From an uncultured Flammeovirgaceae bacterium (GTDB lineage Bacteria > Bacteroidota > Bacteroidia > Cytophagales > Cyclobacteriaceae): 48,943 nucleotides of DNA. The stretch covers positions 1 through 48,943 of the forward strand of contig CAJWQD010000014.1 of NCBI GenBank assembly GCA_913045135.1, given 5' to 3'. The translations under genes and the position numbers were made by a program. Within the stretch, counting starts at the first letter, position 1, and each line of letters opens with the position of its first letter. The notes below the pieces were generated by a model that worked only from the letters and a program-made list of their open reading frames with translations, did not search any database and was not told where the DNA came from. Positions 35,142-44,571 of this stretch are shown piece by piece.

Positions 35142-37936
35142 CCTTTATAATTTTTTTCTTGCTTGGCATTCGGTAATACATCGAGGGTAACCTCTGAGAC
35201 ATAGAAATACACGCCTGCTTCCAATGACGATCCCGCATTATTTTTACCATCCCATTGGATTAATATCGATGGCTCTTTTTCAAGTTTAAGGTCAAATACT
35301 TTTTTCCCTGTTCGATCGAAAACCTTGAAGGAAACCTCTGATATAAAGCGAGGGCAATACTTGGGTCTAAAAGTGTCATTGAAGCCATCAGCATTGGGCG
35401 AAAAAGCATTAGGCAAATTAAACTGAGGACAATTATCAATACAACTTGTTTCTGAAAAATCACTCTCATTCAATGACCTGTCTACCGCAGTAATTCGATA
35501 ACAACCCTTGAATGAATTCAATATCGGGTGTTGATAACTGGTTTCTACTGTACTATCTAATAGATAAAAATCTTGGTCAAAGCCCGTCGGACTAAAATAA
35601 ATTCGGAAATAAATTACATCATCATCACACTGTAAACTCTCATTCTCCACCCATGAAATAGTATTTTCAAAAGTCATTTCGGTACATTGAGCGATTTTAT
35701 CTCCAGATTCACAATTATAGGAATTTAAAACTGTTACGTATAAAGGAGCGCAGGGAGCTATGTTATCATTAGGTTGCGCGCAAACGACTTGAGAATTATT
35801 AACTAAAGGAGATGGCAAAATTGGATTATCATATCCCCCAAATGTCGTCAGAGCATAGCAATAAATCAATTCGTCGTCCAATACCGTGTTATTGAAGCGG
35901 CCGTCATCCAAGTAGCTAAATCCATTTTGTGAGATTTTTATCGAGTCGATTAGAATCATTAAATCAGGATCGTTCAAATCCGTACGATCTCTGTAAACAT
36001 AATGATAAGGATAAGTCAACATATTATTTGACCAAGGTACGTTCGCTTGCCATGAAAGCTCAACGGAACTCAAAAGGGGCTTTGCGTTTAATTTAACAGA
36101 AGAGGCCACCGCAGAAGAATCTATAAATCTGTTGTTGGCATCATATAATGCAATTCGGTATGCATAAGCATAGGCGAAGGTATTGAGATCTAGTTGGTCA
36201 GTAAACAACGTATCTGATATTTTTTCAGCGACCAATACTTCTTCATTTAAATAGAATCCTGAAGAACGATACAACGAATACTTATACGGAGCAGGGAAAG
36301 TTGTGGCATCAATCTCATAAGGCGGGGTCCAATCTATTTTAATAACTCCATCTTCGGAAGTTTCTAGCACATCAACATGGGTAATCACAGGCGCATCAGT
36401 CTCTAGTGTCAAACATACTTCTTTTGAAATATAACTGGTACCTAAACCTGGATTTGGGAACTGTGCCACAATTCGGTAGCAATATTTAGCCCCAGGAGCC
36501 AACATCTCATCAACATAAATCGTCTCTGAAGCGGATTTTTTTGCAATTAAACTGTATCCGGAATTAGCAGGCATTCCTACCTCACAATCATCCAAATCAA
36601 AATTAAAATCTCCCACACGTCTCCAAATTTCCATTTCACTAGCATTGCTACAAACATAATCATCCCAAGATAATTCTATAGACCTTCCTGATTTGGGCGC
36701 AAGAACCAAACCTTGTGGAGCAGGCCCGGCTATAGAAATTTCCCAAGTGCCAAAATCGGTTAACGATGGGCCTACCTTCATGTTATTCTCAACAGGATCG
36801 TCTGCCACTTTGAATTGCACCTCATAAGCCCTTTCTCTAATATGCCCACAGAAAGTATTCCATTCAAAATTTAGTTTTCCAGGAGTATCTTGAAAAGTTG
36901 CTGGAAAAGAATTGGGACTTTCATAGGTCGCGGGAGAGTTGATTTCAAATGGCCCTCCAAAAGCCTCTATTTTCACCTGATGCCCGTCTGGGTCTAAACC
37001 CAAGATGGTTTTCAGTACCTGATCACCAGCCATCACACAAATTGGATCTGGAATTTCCAGTTCTGGCTTTTCATTGTCTCCCTCATAGACAATGATTTGC
37101 ATGTCTCTAGTAACATAACCCAAACGGTACCATTTTCCTCCTATTTCTCTCCACTCTTCAATCCTAAAAGCAACATTGTATTCTGCACATTCAGACACTC
37201 CGGTAGGACATTCTGACGACTCTAAATTAAAAATATCTCCGGGAGAATTCCAAACAAGGTTTCCATAGGCCGCGTCTAGTTCTAATGTCGGAGGCGTTAA
37301 ATTCTCACTTCCTTGACCAAAATTGGTATAGAAATCAGGATGATTAAGGGATTTATAAATAATTACTTCTGAATTTTTTCCCATTTTTGGTGTGACTAAG
37401 TAATAAGCAAGGCTATCTCCATCAATATCAAAGGCACCTGCATTGTGTATGAATTGGGCACCAGGAATACCTTCATCGATGGGTGGCACGGTCAATATAG
37501 GTGTATTATTAACGCCAAAAAAAGGATCTATAATGATTAGAGTCTCAGTGTAAAAAGGAGTATTCAAAGAATTTTCCATATTTGCAATGCCTCCATTCCT
37601 GTTATCCTCAGAATAACTCACAATGTAACTGTTGGGTGCTTGATAGGTATGAAATAAAGTAAATTCCGCACGTACGATGTTATTAGTTATTTGCGTTTCC
37701 AGTACACTGAAATTCCCAGAAATCACCGTTCCATCTCCAAAATCAAAGTCGCCTCCGCCAAATTCAATATTTGTTTCGGTATCCCTGTATCCAATGAACG
37801 TAAACTCGTACTCAAAGGTTAGATTACTGATTCTCCGAGCAATGACTTCTCCCGCTCTGATATGCGAGGCCATAACAGCTTCAGAGCAAAAAAAATATAT
37901 TGTAAAAAAGGCTCCTAAAAATTTGAAAATATTCAT
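35120..37936 (-). CDS. Secreted protein with type IX secretion (CHU_C, gliding motility-type) C-terminal sorting domain
   Basis: Large extracellular protein, 938 aa from the preferred start. An upstream ATG at 37990 would add 18 residues in front of a good signal peptide, so the ATG at 37936 is chosen: MNIFKFLGAFFTIYFF is followed by VMASHIRAGEV, a common start of mature CHU_C proteins. The middle holds Ig/fibronectin-III-like repeats (about 415-760) with many aromatic and cysteine residues. The last ~90 residues form the type B sorting domain: NAFSPNADGFNDTFRPKY, then KVFDRTGKKVF, WDGKNNAG and GVYFY. It would be exported by Sec and then T9SS to the surface. No enzymatic domain is recognised. 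Adhesion or matrix roles are possible but unproven. Confidence 0.88.
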   Translation of the reverse strand: MNIFKFLGAFFTIYFFCSEAVMASHIRAGEVIARRISNLTFEYEFTFIGYRDTETNIEFGGGDFDFGDGTVISGNFSVLETQITNNIVRAEFTLFHTYQAPNSYIVSYSEDNRNGGIANMENSLNTPFYTETLIIIDPFFGVNNTPILTVPPIDEGIPGAQFIHNAGAFDIDGDSLAYYLVTPKMGKNSEVIIYKSLNHPDFYTNFGQGSENLTPPTLELDAAYGNLVWNSPGDIFNLESSECPTGVSECAEYNVAFRIEEWREIGGKWYRLGYVTRDMQIIVYEGDNEKPELEIPDPICVMAGDQVLKTILGLDPDGHQVKIEAFGGPFEINSPATYESPNSFPATFQDTPGKLNFEWNTFCGHIRERAYEVQFKVADDPVENNMKVGPSLTDFGTWEISIAGPAPQGLVLAPKSGRSIELSWDDYVCSNASEMEIWRRVGDFNFDLDDCEVGMPANSGYSLIAKKSASETIYVDEMLAPGAKYCYRIVAQFPNPGLGTSYISKEVCLTLETDAPVITHVDVLETSEDGVIKIDWTPPYEIDATTFPAPYKYSLYRSSGFYLNEEVLVAEKISDTLFTDQLDLNTFAYAYAYRIALYDANNRFIDSSAVASSVKLNAKPLLSSVELSWQANVPWSNNMLTYPYHYVYRDRTDLNDPDLMILIDSIKISQNGFSYLDDGRFNNTVLDDELIYCYALTTFGGYDNPILPSPLVNNSQVVCAQPNDNIAPCAPLYVTVLNSYNCESGDKIAQCTEMTFENTISWVENESLQCDDDVIYFRIYFSPTGFDQDFYLLDSTVETSYQHPILNSFKGCYRITAVDRSLNESDFSETSCIDNCPQFNLPNAFSPNADGFNDTFRPKYCPRFISEVSFKVFDRTGKKVFDLKLEKEPSILIQWDGKNNAGSSLEAGVYFYVSEVTLDVLPNAKQEKNYKGWIQLLK

Positions 37937-38162
37937 AATCAAAAAACTCTCTTTCCATAATTTAACCTTATAATAAACGACCGGCCTCATCGAATTTCAG
38001 TAAATCTAACCCTAACATCATAACATTTAAAATGAAAATATTTTTTCTCATTAAACCTTTTGCAAGAATAAGACCAAAACAACATAATTAAGTTCAAAAA
38101 AGTCAAATAATATCATTTTGCCACTAATTACTGGAAAAGTGACATCAAATTGGTCTAGATCA

Positions 38163-38193
38163 TTGGAAGATAACCGATCTAAACATAACTTTG
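38163..38193 (+). promoter_or_regulatory. Predicted Bacteroidota-type promoter of sdhCAB
   Basis: TTG at 38163-38165, 20 nt, then TAACTTTG at 38186-38193, a perfect TAnnTTTG match. The predicted start is near 38200, about 25 nt before the sdhC ATG at 38225. It lies in the 288-base divergent gap between the secreted protein gene (minus) and sdhC (plus). For the minus-strand gene I found only weak matches. Confidence 0.65.
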
Positions 38194-38224
38194 TACTTCA
38201 TAAAGTTACAATTAAACTATTATA

Positions 38225-38881
38225 ATGAGTTTTTTACTGAGCTCGATTGGAAAAAAAGTGACAATGTCATTGTCTGCTTTTTTTCTCATTTCCTTTTTAT
38301 TATTGCACGTGGCCATTAATTTTTTATCTGTGGTAAGTGGAGATATGTACAATGAAGCTTCACACTTCATGGGAACCAACCCAATCATACAATTTATTAT
38401 GCAGCCAATTCTTATATTTGGGGTTTTATTTCACTTTACCATGGGATTTGTGCTAGAATACCAAAATAAGAATGCAAGGCCCGTTGGATATGTTATGAAA
38501 AATGATAAGAGAAGTTCTAGTTGGCTCTCTAGAAACATGATATTTTCAGGACTAGTTATTTTTGCTTTCTTAGGACTCCACTTTTACGACTTCTGGGTTC
38601 CTGAAATGCAATACAAATATATTGAATTTAAACCCCCAAATGAACATAGGTATTTTTCTGAATTAGTGCATAAGTTTGAAGATCCGATAAGAGTTGGGTT
38701 TTATACTTTGTCGTTCATTTTATTGATGATGCACTTATTGCACGGTTTTCAGTCGGCATTTCAATCTCTGGGAGTTAATAATAAATTTACACCCACTATA
38801 AAAAAAACGGCCTGGGCTTTTTCCGTGGTTGTTCCGATGACATTTGTATTTATTGCACTTTTTCATTTTATAAAACACTAA
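38225..38881 (+). CDS. sdhC: Succinate dehydrogenase cytochrome b subunit
   Basis: Membrane anchor of succinate:quinone oxidoreductase, cytochrome b558 type (one-polypeptide, two-haem, as in Bacteroidota and Bacillus). The 218-aa product has five predicted membrane helices (about 13-33, 58-80, 97-117, 155-178, 192-214). Histidines in LLHVAIN, LFHFTMG, GLHFYDF and MHLLHGF are suitable haem ligands. It starts an operon sdhC-sdhA-sdhB and follows a good promoter. The enzyme most likely reduces menaquinone. Confidence 0.94.
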   Translation: MSFLLSSIGKKVTMSLSAFFLISFLLLHVAINFLSVVSGDMYNEASHFMGTNPIIQFIMQPILIFGVLFHFTMGFVLEYQNKNARPVGYVMKNDKRSSSWLSRNMIFSGLVIFAFLGLHFYDFWVPEMQYKYIEFKPPNEHRYFSELVHKFEDPIRVGFYTLSFILLMMHLLHGFQSAFQSLGVNNKFTPTIKKTAWAFSVVVPMTFVFIALFHFIKH

Positions 38882-38946
38882 ACCAAATATTTAAGAATCG
38901 TATATGATGCTGATTTTTAACCAAGATAATTAGGAGAAAAATTGAA

Positions 38947-40956
38947 ATGACTTTAGGAGAAAATTTTCCTGCAAAAACACCAGAAGGTCCTATAGAAGAT
39001 AAATGGACCTCTTATAAGAACAAAATAGATCTGGTCAACCCAGCCAACAAACGGCTCATAGATATCATTGTAGTTGGCACCGGATTAGCCGGAGCCTCAG
39101 CTGCAGCCTCTTTGGCAGAATTAGGATATAATGTCAAAGCCTTTTGTTTTCAGGATTCTCCGCGCAGGGCACATTCTATCGCCGCACAAGGTGGCATCAA
39201 TGCCTCAAAAAATTATATGGGAGATGGTGACTCAGACTATCGACTTTTCTACGATACGGTAAAGGGAGGTGACTACAGGGCAAGGGAGGAAAACGTTTAT
39301 CGGTTAGCAGAGGTATCGGGTAATATCATCGATCAGTGTGTTGCTCAAGGGGTACCCTTTGCAAGAGATTATGGAGGTTTGTTGGACAATCGGTCTTTTG
39401 GTGGAGTTTTGGTTTCTCGAACTTTCTATGCTAAAGGCCAAACAGGTCAACAATTGCTGTTGGGAGCTTACTCGGCAATGAATCGACAAATAGCCAGAGG
39501 TAAAATAAAGATGTACAACCGTCACGAAATGATGGATTTGGTACTTGTGGAAGGTAAAGCAAGGGGAATTATTGCGAAAAACTTGATAACAGGTGACCTT
39601 GAAAGACACTCGGCACATGCTGTAGTTATAGCTTCAGGAGGTTACGGCAATGTTTTTTATTTGTCCACAAATGCAATGGGTAGTAATGTTTCAGCAGCAT
39701 GGAAAATTCATAAAAAAGGTGCTTGGTTTGCGAATCCTTGTTTTACTCAAATTCACCCTACTTGTATTCCTGTATCCGGGGATCATCAATCTAAGCTAAC
39801 TTTGATGTCTGAATCTTTAAGAAATGATGGTCGAATTTGGGTCCCTGCTAAGGAAGAAGATGCAAAAGCGATCCGATCAGGAAAATTAAAACCAACGGAA
39901 ATTGCAGAGTCCGATAGAGATTACTTTTTAGAACGTCGATATCCAGCCTTTGGTAATCTTGTCCCGAGAGATGTGGCTTCAAGAGCTGCAAAAGAGAGAT
40001 GTGATGCTGGATTTGGAGTTAATGCCACTGGCGAGGCGGTTTATTTAGACTTCGCCTCTGCTATGACAAGATACGGAAAGGAAAAAGCCCTTGTTACTCA
40101 CCAAGATGCAAGCAATGAAGCCTTAGTTCTTGAATTGGGGAAAGAAATCATTGCTACCAAATATGGTAATCTTTTCCAAATGTATGAAAAGATAGTTGAT
40201 CAAAATCCTTATGAAACTCCCATGATGATTTATCCTGCGGTGCATTATACTATGGGTGGTGTCTGGGTTGATTATGATTTGATGACGACCATTCCAGGTT
40301 GCTATGCCATTGGAGAAGCTAACTTCTCCGAACATGGCGCCAATCGCCTCGGTGCATCAGCATTAATGCAAGGCTTAGCGGATGGATATTTTGTTCTTCC
40401 CTACACCATAGGTAATTACCTAGCTAAAGATATCCGTACTGGAACTATTCCCGTAGATACACCGGAGTTTGCTGCCGCTGAAAAAAGTGTACAAAAGCAA
40501 CTTGAACTCTTCATCAATAACAAAGGTTCGAAACCCGTTGATTACTTCCACAAAAAGTTGGGAAAAGTCATGTGGGATAAAGTAGGTATGTCAAGAAATG
40601 GTAGGGATCTTAAAAATGCTGTCAAAGATATTCAAGCGATAAGAGATGAATTTTACAAAGAAGTAAAAGTACCAGGAGACTTGAATGGTTTTAATGAGGA
40701 ATTAGCAAAAGCAGGTAGGGTTGCAGACTTCTTAGAATTAGGAGAACTTTTTGCAAAAGATGCACTAAACAGAGAAGAGTCTTGCGGAGGCCATTTCAGA
40801 GAAGAATATCAAACACCAGAAGGTGAAGCGAAAAGAGATAAAGCCTTTCAATATGTAGCCGCATGGGAGCACAGTGGAGCTCCAAAAGATGCAAAGCTTC
40901 ACAAAGAAATGCTTGACTATAAATATATTGAAGTAAAAGAAAGAAGTTACAAGTAA
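38947..40956 (+). CDS. sdhA: Succinate dehydrogenase/fumarate reductase flavoprotein subunit
   Basis: Catalytic subunit oxidising succinate to fumarate. The 669-aa protein has the FAD loop [13 protein letters not shown] (about residues 42-54), the histidine for covalent FAD in [12 protein letters not shown], the active-site region [10 protein letters not shown], and the C-terminal FAD segment [17 protein letters not shown]. It is of the longer type found with b558 anchors. It is preceded by a strong Shine-Dalgarno-like TAGGAG (38931-38936), 10 nt before the ATG, unusual in a phylum with weak ribosome-binding sites. 65 nt separate it from sdhC. Confidence 0.97.
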   Translation: MTLGENFPAKTPEGPIEDKWTSYKNKIDLVNPANKRLIDIIVVGTGLAGASAAASLAELGYNVKAFCFQDSPRRAHSIAAQGGINASKNYMGDGDSDYRLFYDTVKGGDYRAREENVYRLAEVSGNIIDQCVAQGVPFARDYGGLLDNRSFGGVLVSRTFYAKGQTGQQLLLGAYSAMNRQIARGKIKMYNRHEMMDLVLVEGKARGIIAKNLITGDLERHSAHAVVIASGGYGNVFYLSTNAMGSNVSAAWKIHKKGAWFANPCFTQIHPTCIPVSGDHQSKLTLMSESLRNDGRIWVPAKEEDAKAIRSGKLKPTEIAESDRDYFLERRYPAFGNLVPRDVASRAAKERCDAGFGVNATGEAVYLDFASAMTRYGKEKALVTHQDASNEALVLELGKEIIATKYGNLFQMYEKIVDQNPYETPMMIYPAVHYTMGGVWVDYDLMTTIPGCYAIGEANFSEHGANRLGASALMQGLADGYFVLPYTIGNYLAKDIRTGTIPVDTPEFAAAEKSVQKQLELFINNKGSKPVDYFHKKLGKVMWDKVGMSRNGRDLKNAVKDIQAIRDEFYKEVKVPGDLNGFNEELAKAGRVADFLELGELFAKDALNREESCGGHFREEYQTPEGEAKRDKAFQYVAAWEHSGAPKDAKLHKEMLDYKYIEVKERSYK

Positions 40957-40977
40957 GAATTAGAAAATTCATAAGAG

Positions 40978-41721
40978 ATGAACCTAAAACTAAAAATATG
41001 GCGACAGAAAAACTCGACTGCAAAAGGTAAAATTGTTGATTACGAAGTCAATGAGATCTCCTCCGATATGTCATTCCTTGAGATGCTTGATGTACTAAAC
41101 GCAGATCTTACAGAAAAGGGGAAGGAGCCTGTGAGTTTTGATCACGACTGCAGGGAAGGTATTTGCGGATCATGCTCGTTACAGATCAACGGTCGCCCTC
41201 ATGGCCCTGATGGAGCTATTACTACTTGTCAACTACACATGCGAAAATTTAAAGATGGCGACAGTATTGTAATTGAGCCCTTCAGAGCCAAAGCATTTCC
41301 AATAGTAAAAGATTTGATTATCGACCGCTCAGCCTTTGATAGGGTACAACATGCCGGTGCATTTGTTTCGGTTAATACTTCTGGTAACACGCAAGATGCT
41401 AATGCAACTCCCATTAACAAAGTTGATGCAGATTATGCTTTTGATGCTGCATCTTGTATTGGTTGCGGTGCCTGCGTAGCTGCTTGCAAAAATGCCTCAG
41501 CCATGCTTTTTGTTTCTGCGAAAGTTTCACAATATGCTTTACTGCCTCAAGGTCAAGTGGAACGTGAAAAGCGAGTAACTGACATGGTTTCCCAAATGGA
41601 TGAAGAGGGGTTTGGAGCCTGTACCAACACAGGTGCTTGTGAAATTGAATGCCCCAAAGGAATCAGCATTACCAATATTGCTAGGATGAATCGAGAATTT
41701 ATTGGATCCAATTTAAAATAA
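40978..41721 (+). CDS. sdhB: Succinate dehydrogenase iron-sulphur subunit
   Basis: Electron-transfer subunit linking SdhA flavin to the quinone site. The 247-aa product carries the [2Fe-2S] ferredoxin motif [16 protein letters not shown] with a distal cysteine in TTCQLHM, then [15 protein letters not shown] and [15 protein letters not shown] for the [4Fe-4S] and [3Fe-4S] clusters. It lies 21 nt after sdhA and completes the operon. Confidence 0.97.
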   Translation: MNLKLKIWRQKNSTAKGKIVDYEVNEISSDMSFLEMLDVLNADLTEKGKEPVSFDHDCREGICGSCSLQINGRPHGPDGAITTCQLHMRKFKDGDSIVIEPFRAKAFPIVKDLIIDRSAFDRVQHAGAFVSVNTSGNTQDANATPINKVDADYAFDAASCIGCGACVAACKNASAMLFVSAKVSQYALLPQGQVEREKRVTDMVSQMDEEGFGACTNTGACEIECPKGISITNIARMNREFIGSNLK

Positions 41722-41803
41722 TTTTTATATAAATGTGAGGTTTTTTTAATTTCTTAACTACCATTTATCATTACTTTTAATTGAATATTTTACCAGTTAG
41801 CTG

Positions 41804-44494
41804 ATGATGAAAAAAAGCTTGGTTATATTTTTGGGAGTCATCACCTTATTCACATCTATCTACTTTATATGGACCTCATGGTATCAAAAAAACGCTGCTA
41901 ATTTATGGGACTTTGTTCCCGAGAACTCAGCTATTGTATACGAAAGCAATGACTTGGGAACTACACTCATCCGTTTACAAAATCTTGAACTATTTCAATC
42001 ACTTACCCAAATCCCAAGCCTCAGAAAGCTTTCTGATCACATTACAAAAATAGAGCGCTTGACAGGAACTGAATCATTTTACTCATTTATTGATAAAACT
42101 CCTGGATTGATCAGTCTACATAACACTAGTAAAAATGAATTTGACTTTCTTTACATAGGAGCAATTAATGATCTGATCACTCCTGATGAGATGATAAAAT
42201 TGATAGAACCTCTAATAATTAAGGTAAAGGAGAATAAAAAATCTCGAAATTATTTAGGTTTTGAATTGAATGAAGTCTCTTTATCCTTTACAGATAGCCG
42301 CTTAACTTATTCACTATATGATAATTATTTCATCGCCAGCTTCACTCCCTACCTTGTTGAAGATGCCATAAGAACTTTCGATAATATTAATTATAAATCC
42401 TTTGGAAAGGTCTTTAGTCAGCATAAACAACTAACAAAAATCAAAAAAGATGAAGGTAATATCTACCTTAATTACGAGAGCTTCATTAAGGGCACACAGG
42501 CCTTAGCCACAAATGATCTCGATAAAGCGTTTTTAAATTCAGCTTTTTTAGATCTCAATATCGAAAACGATCATATCAGTTTAAGTGGCTTTTCATTTGC
42601 CGATAGTAATACAACCCTACAGATGATCAAAGGCGTCGAAGGAGCACCATTAGATATGACTGAGGTCATTAGTAATAGTACTATGACCCTTGAACATTTT
42701 AGTTTTCAAGATCCATATTATTGGAGAGATCAACAAAAAAAAACGGATCAGCTTGATCTGAAAGCATCCTATTTTGACATATCAGTAATTCCACATGATA
42801 TCCTAAAATTTTTGGATAACGAGATTGGTCGAGCTACTCAACTAAGGAATGGACAAAAAGTTCCTGTCCTTATAGTTGAGTGTAATAATAGTGAAGGCTT
42901 AGTACACTATCTAGATGCTATCGCCAAACAAATACCAAACCAACGATCAGATCAGTTTTTTGTCGAGCGATATAATCAGTACACCATCCAACAACTTCCA
43001 ATAAAAAATCTCCCAGCTTTATTATTTGGAGGCATCGCAAAAAATCTCACTGATGGTTATTACAGTTCTTTTGGAAATTATGTGTTAATAAGTCCAAATC
43101 TACCTGTTTTAAAAGATTTTCTGTCCGACATTTTAACAGAAAACACATGGGGGAAAACATTGAGCAAGAAAAAATTTTTAGGTAAAATTAATAAGGTTTC
43201 TGCTCATACCATTATTGTCAATGGTGCCGAATCATGGGACTATTTGTTTCAATTAATGCAGCCAAAATGGCAAAACGATTTTATGGTATCTGAAATAATT
43301 TTCAAAAGTTTTGAATATCTCTCAGTCCAATTTTCTAGTATCGATGATAAATATTTTACTAGTATTTTCGTCGAAAGAAACAGCCCTTCTCCCGAAAAAA
43401 ACATCTCGTTAATCAATACAAATATACTTGAATTTGATCATCAATTGATTTCAAAACCTTACTTGGTAACTGACCATAGAAATGGAAATGATGAAATAAT
43501 TGTCCAAGACAACAAGAAAATGATTTATCTCATTGATAGAGATTTTCAAATAAGCTGGCAGCGACCCCTTTTCTTACCAATAGTGGGTGCCATAAACCAA
43601 ATAGACTTCTATAAAAATAAAAAGCTGCAATATGCTTTTATAACAAATGATTCAATTTATGTGCTTGATAGAAACGGTCAAAACGTAGCTAACTTTCCAA
43701 AATACATAGCACCCAACCTCAAAAGCCTAGAAATTATAGATTATGACCAAAGAAAAAACTACCGATTTTCAATTACGTCAGAAAAAGGCGATGCCTACAT
43801 AACAGATAAGTTTGGTAATCTTCTTGAGGGATGGAACCCTTATTCTTTTGAAAAAAGTATTATTAGCTCTATGCGCCATTTCCGAATTGGAGGTACTGAT
43901 GTCTATGCTATTGTCTTAAGTAATGGTGAATTTTTTTTACTCAGCAGGCGAGCTAAAATTTATAATGGATTCCCAATAAAATTAAATCTCAATATAAAAA
44001 GTGATTACCACCTAGAAATTGGAAGCGATTTCAAATCGTCTCGTTGGACAGTTCTCAGTGAAAATGGTACCTTATTTCAAATAAATCTTAAAGGCGAAAT
44101 TATTCATAAAACTCAATTATATAAGCCCGCAGCTGACACTCAATTTAGCCTAATTAATGACTCAGAAAACAAAAAATTTGTGATAGCCAAAGTGACTAAA
44201 AATAAAATAATAATAGTCAATGACCAAGATCAAATTTACTTCGAAAAAAATCAGCATATTAGTGAAAAATTATTGATTCAATTTTTTAGTGTTGGGAATC
44301 AAGGTGGCTATATAGCCCTTAATCATATTGACAAAGATTATATGCGCCTATTTGATTTAAAAGGAAATTTGCTACCCGTAGCTACTATTACCAGTACACA
44401 GCCCATAGAAATAAATAATCTAGGTAAATCTGGTCCAAAAAACATATACGTAATTAATGGGAAAACGTTCCACGCTTACACAACACCCAATTGA
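41804..44494 (+). CDS. Membrane-anchored protein of unknown function with predicted C-terminal beta-propeller
   Basis: I do not recognise a named family. The 896-aa product has one N-terminal membrane helix (about residues 5-24), then WDFVPENSAIVYESND, a start reminiscent of DUF3352-type periplasmic proteins, where a statement about protein stability regions is common. Residues 30-530 look alpha/beta with repeating structure. From about 545 to the end, short beta-strand repeats (for example MIYLIDRDFQISWQ, SIYVLDRNGQNVANFP, DAYITDKFGNLLEGW, LFQINLKGEIIHKT, RLFDLKGNLLP) suggest a seven-bladed WD40/PQQ-like propeller. It follows sdhB by 82 nt and is convergent with the M3 peptidase. Role and export route are unknown. 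Confidence 0.7.
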   Translation: MMKKSLVIFLGVITLFTSIYFIWTSWYQKNAANLWDFVPENSAIVYESNDLGTTLIRLQNLELFQSLTQIPSLRKLSDHITKIERLTGTESFYSFIDKTPGLISLHNTSKNEFDFLYIGAINDLITPDEMIKLIEPLIIKVKENKKSRNYLGFELNEVSLSFTDSRLTYSLYDNYFIASFTPYLVEDAIRTFDNINYKSFGKVFSQHKQLTKIKKDEGNIYLNYESFIKGTQALATNDLDKAFLNSAFLDLNIENDHISLSGFSFADSNTTLQMIKGVEGAPLDMTEVISNSTMTLEHFSFQDPYYWRDQQKKTDQLDLKASYFDISVIPHDILKFLDNEIGRATQLRNGQKVPVLIVECNNSEGLVHYLDAIAKQIPNQRSDQFFVERYNQYTIQQLPIKNLPALLFGGIAKNLTDGYYSSFGNYVLISPNLPVLKDFLSDILTENTWGKTLSKKKFLGKINKVSAHTIIVNGAESWDYLFQLMQPKWQNDFMVSEIIFKSFEYLSVQFSSIDDKYFTSIFVERNSPSPEKNISLINTNILEFDHQLISKPYLVTDHRNGNDEIIVQDNKKMIYLIDRDFQISWQRPLFLPIVGAINQIDFYKNKKLQYAFITNDSIYVLDRNGQNVANFPKYIAPNLKSLEIIDYDQRKNYRFSITSEKGDAYITDKFGNLLEGWNPYSFEKSIISSMRHFRIGGTDVYAIVLSNGEFFLLSRRAKIYNGFPIKLNLNIKSDYHLEIGSDFKSSRWTVLSENGTLFQINLKGEIIHKTQLYKPAADTQFSLINDSENKKFVIAKVTKNKIIIVNDQDQIYFEKNQHISEKLLIQFFSVGNQGGYIALNHIDKDYMRLFDLKGNLLPVATITSTQPIEINNLGKSGPKNIYVINGKTFHAYTTPN

Positions 44495-44571
44495 TCGCAT
44501 AAAATCAAAAAATCCTTACAAAAATGGACATTACCAAATACACAGAAATGATATTACTCGATAATAATCCT

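Noticed and set aside
37937-37990. Upstream ATG for the secreted CHU_C protein and a 956-aa product
   Set aside because: The extra 18 residues precede a good signal peptide and would hide it; the ATG at 37936 fits export.
39304-41420. Minus-strand ORFs inside sdhA and sdhB
   Set aside because: Shadow frames of conserved plus-strand genes, with no recognisable motifs.
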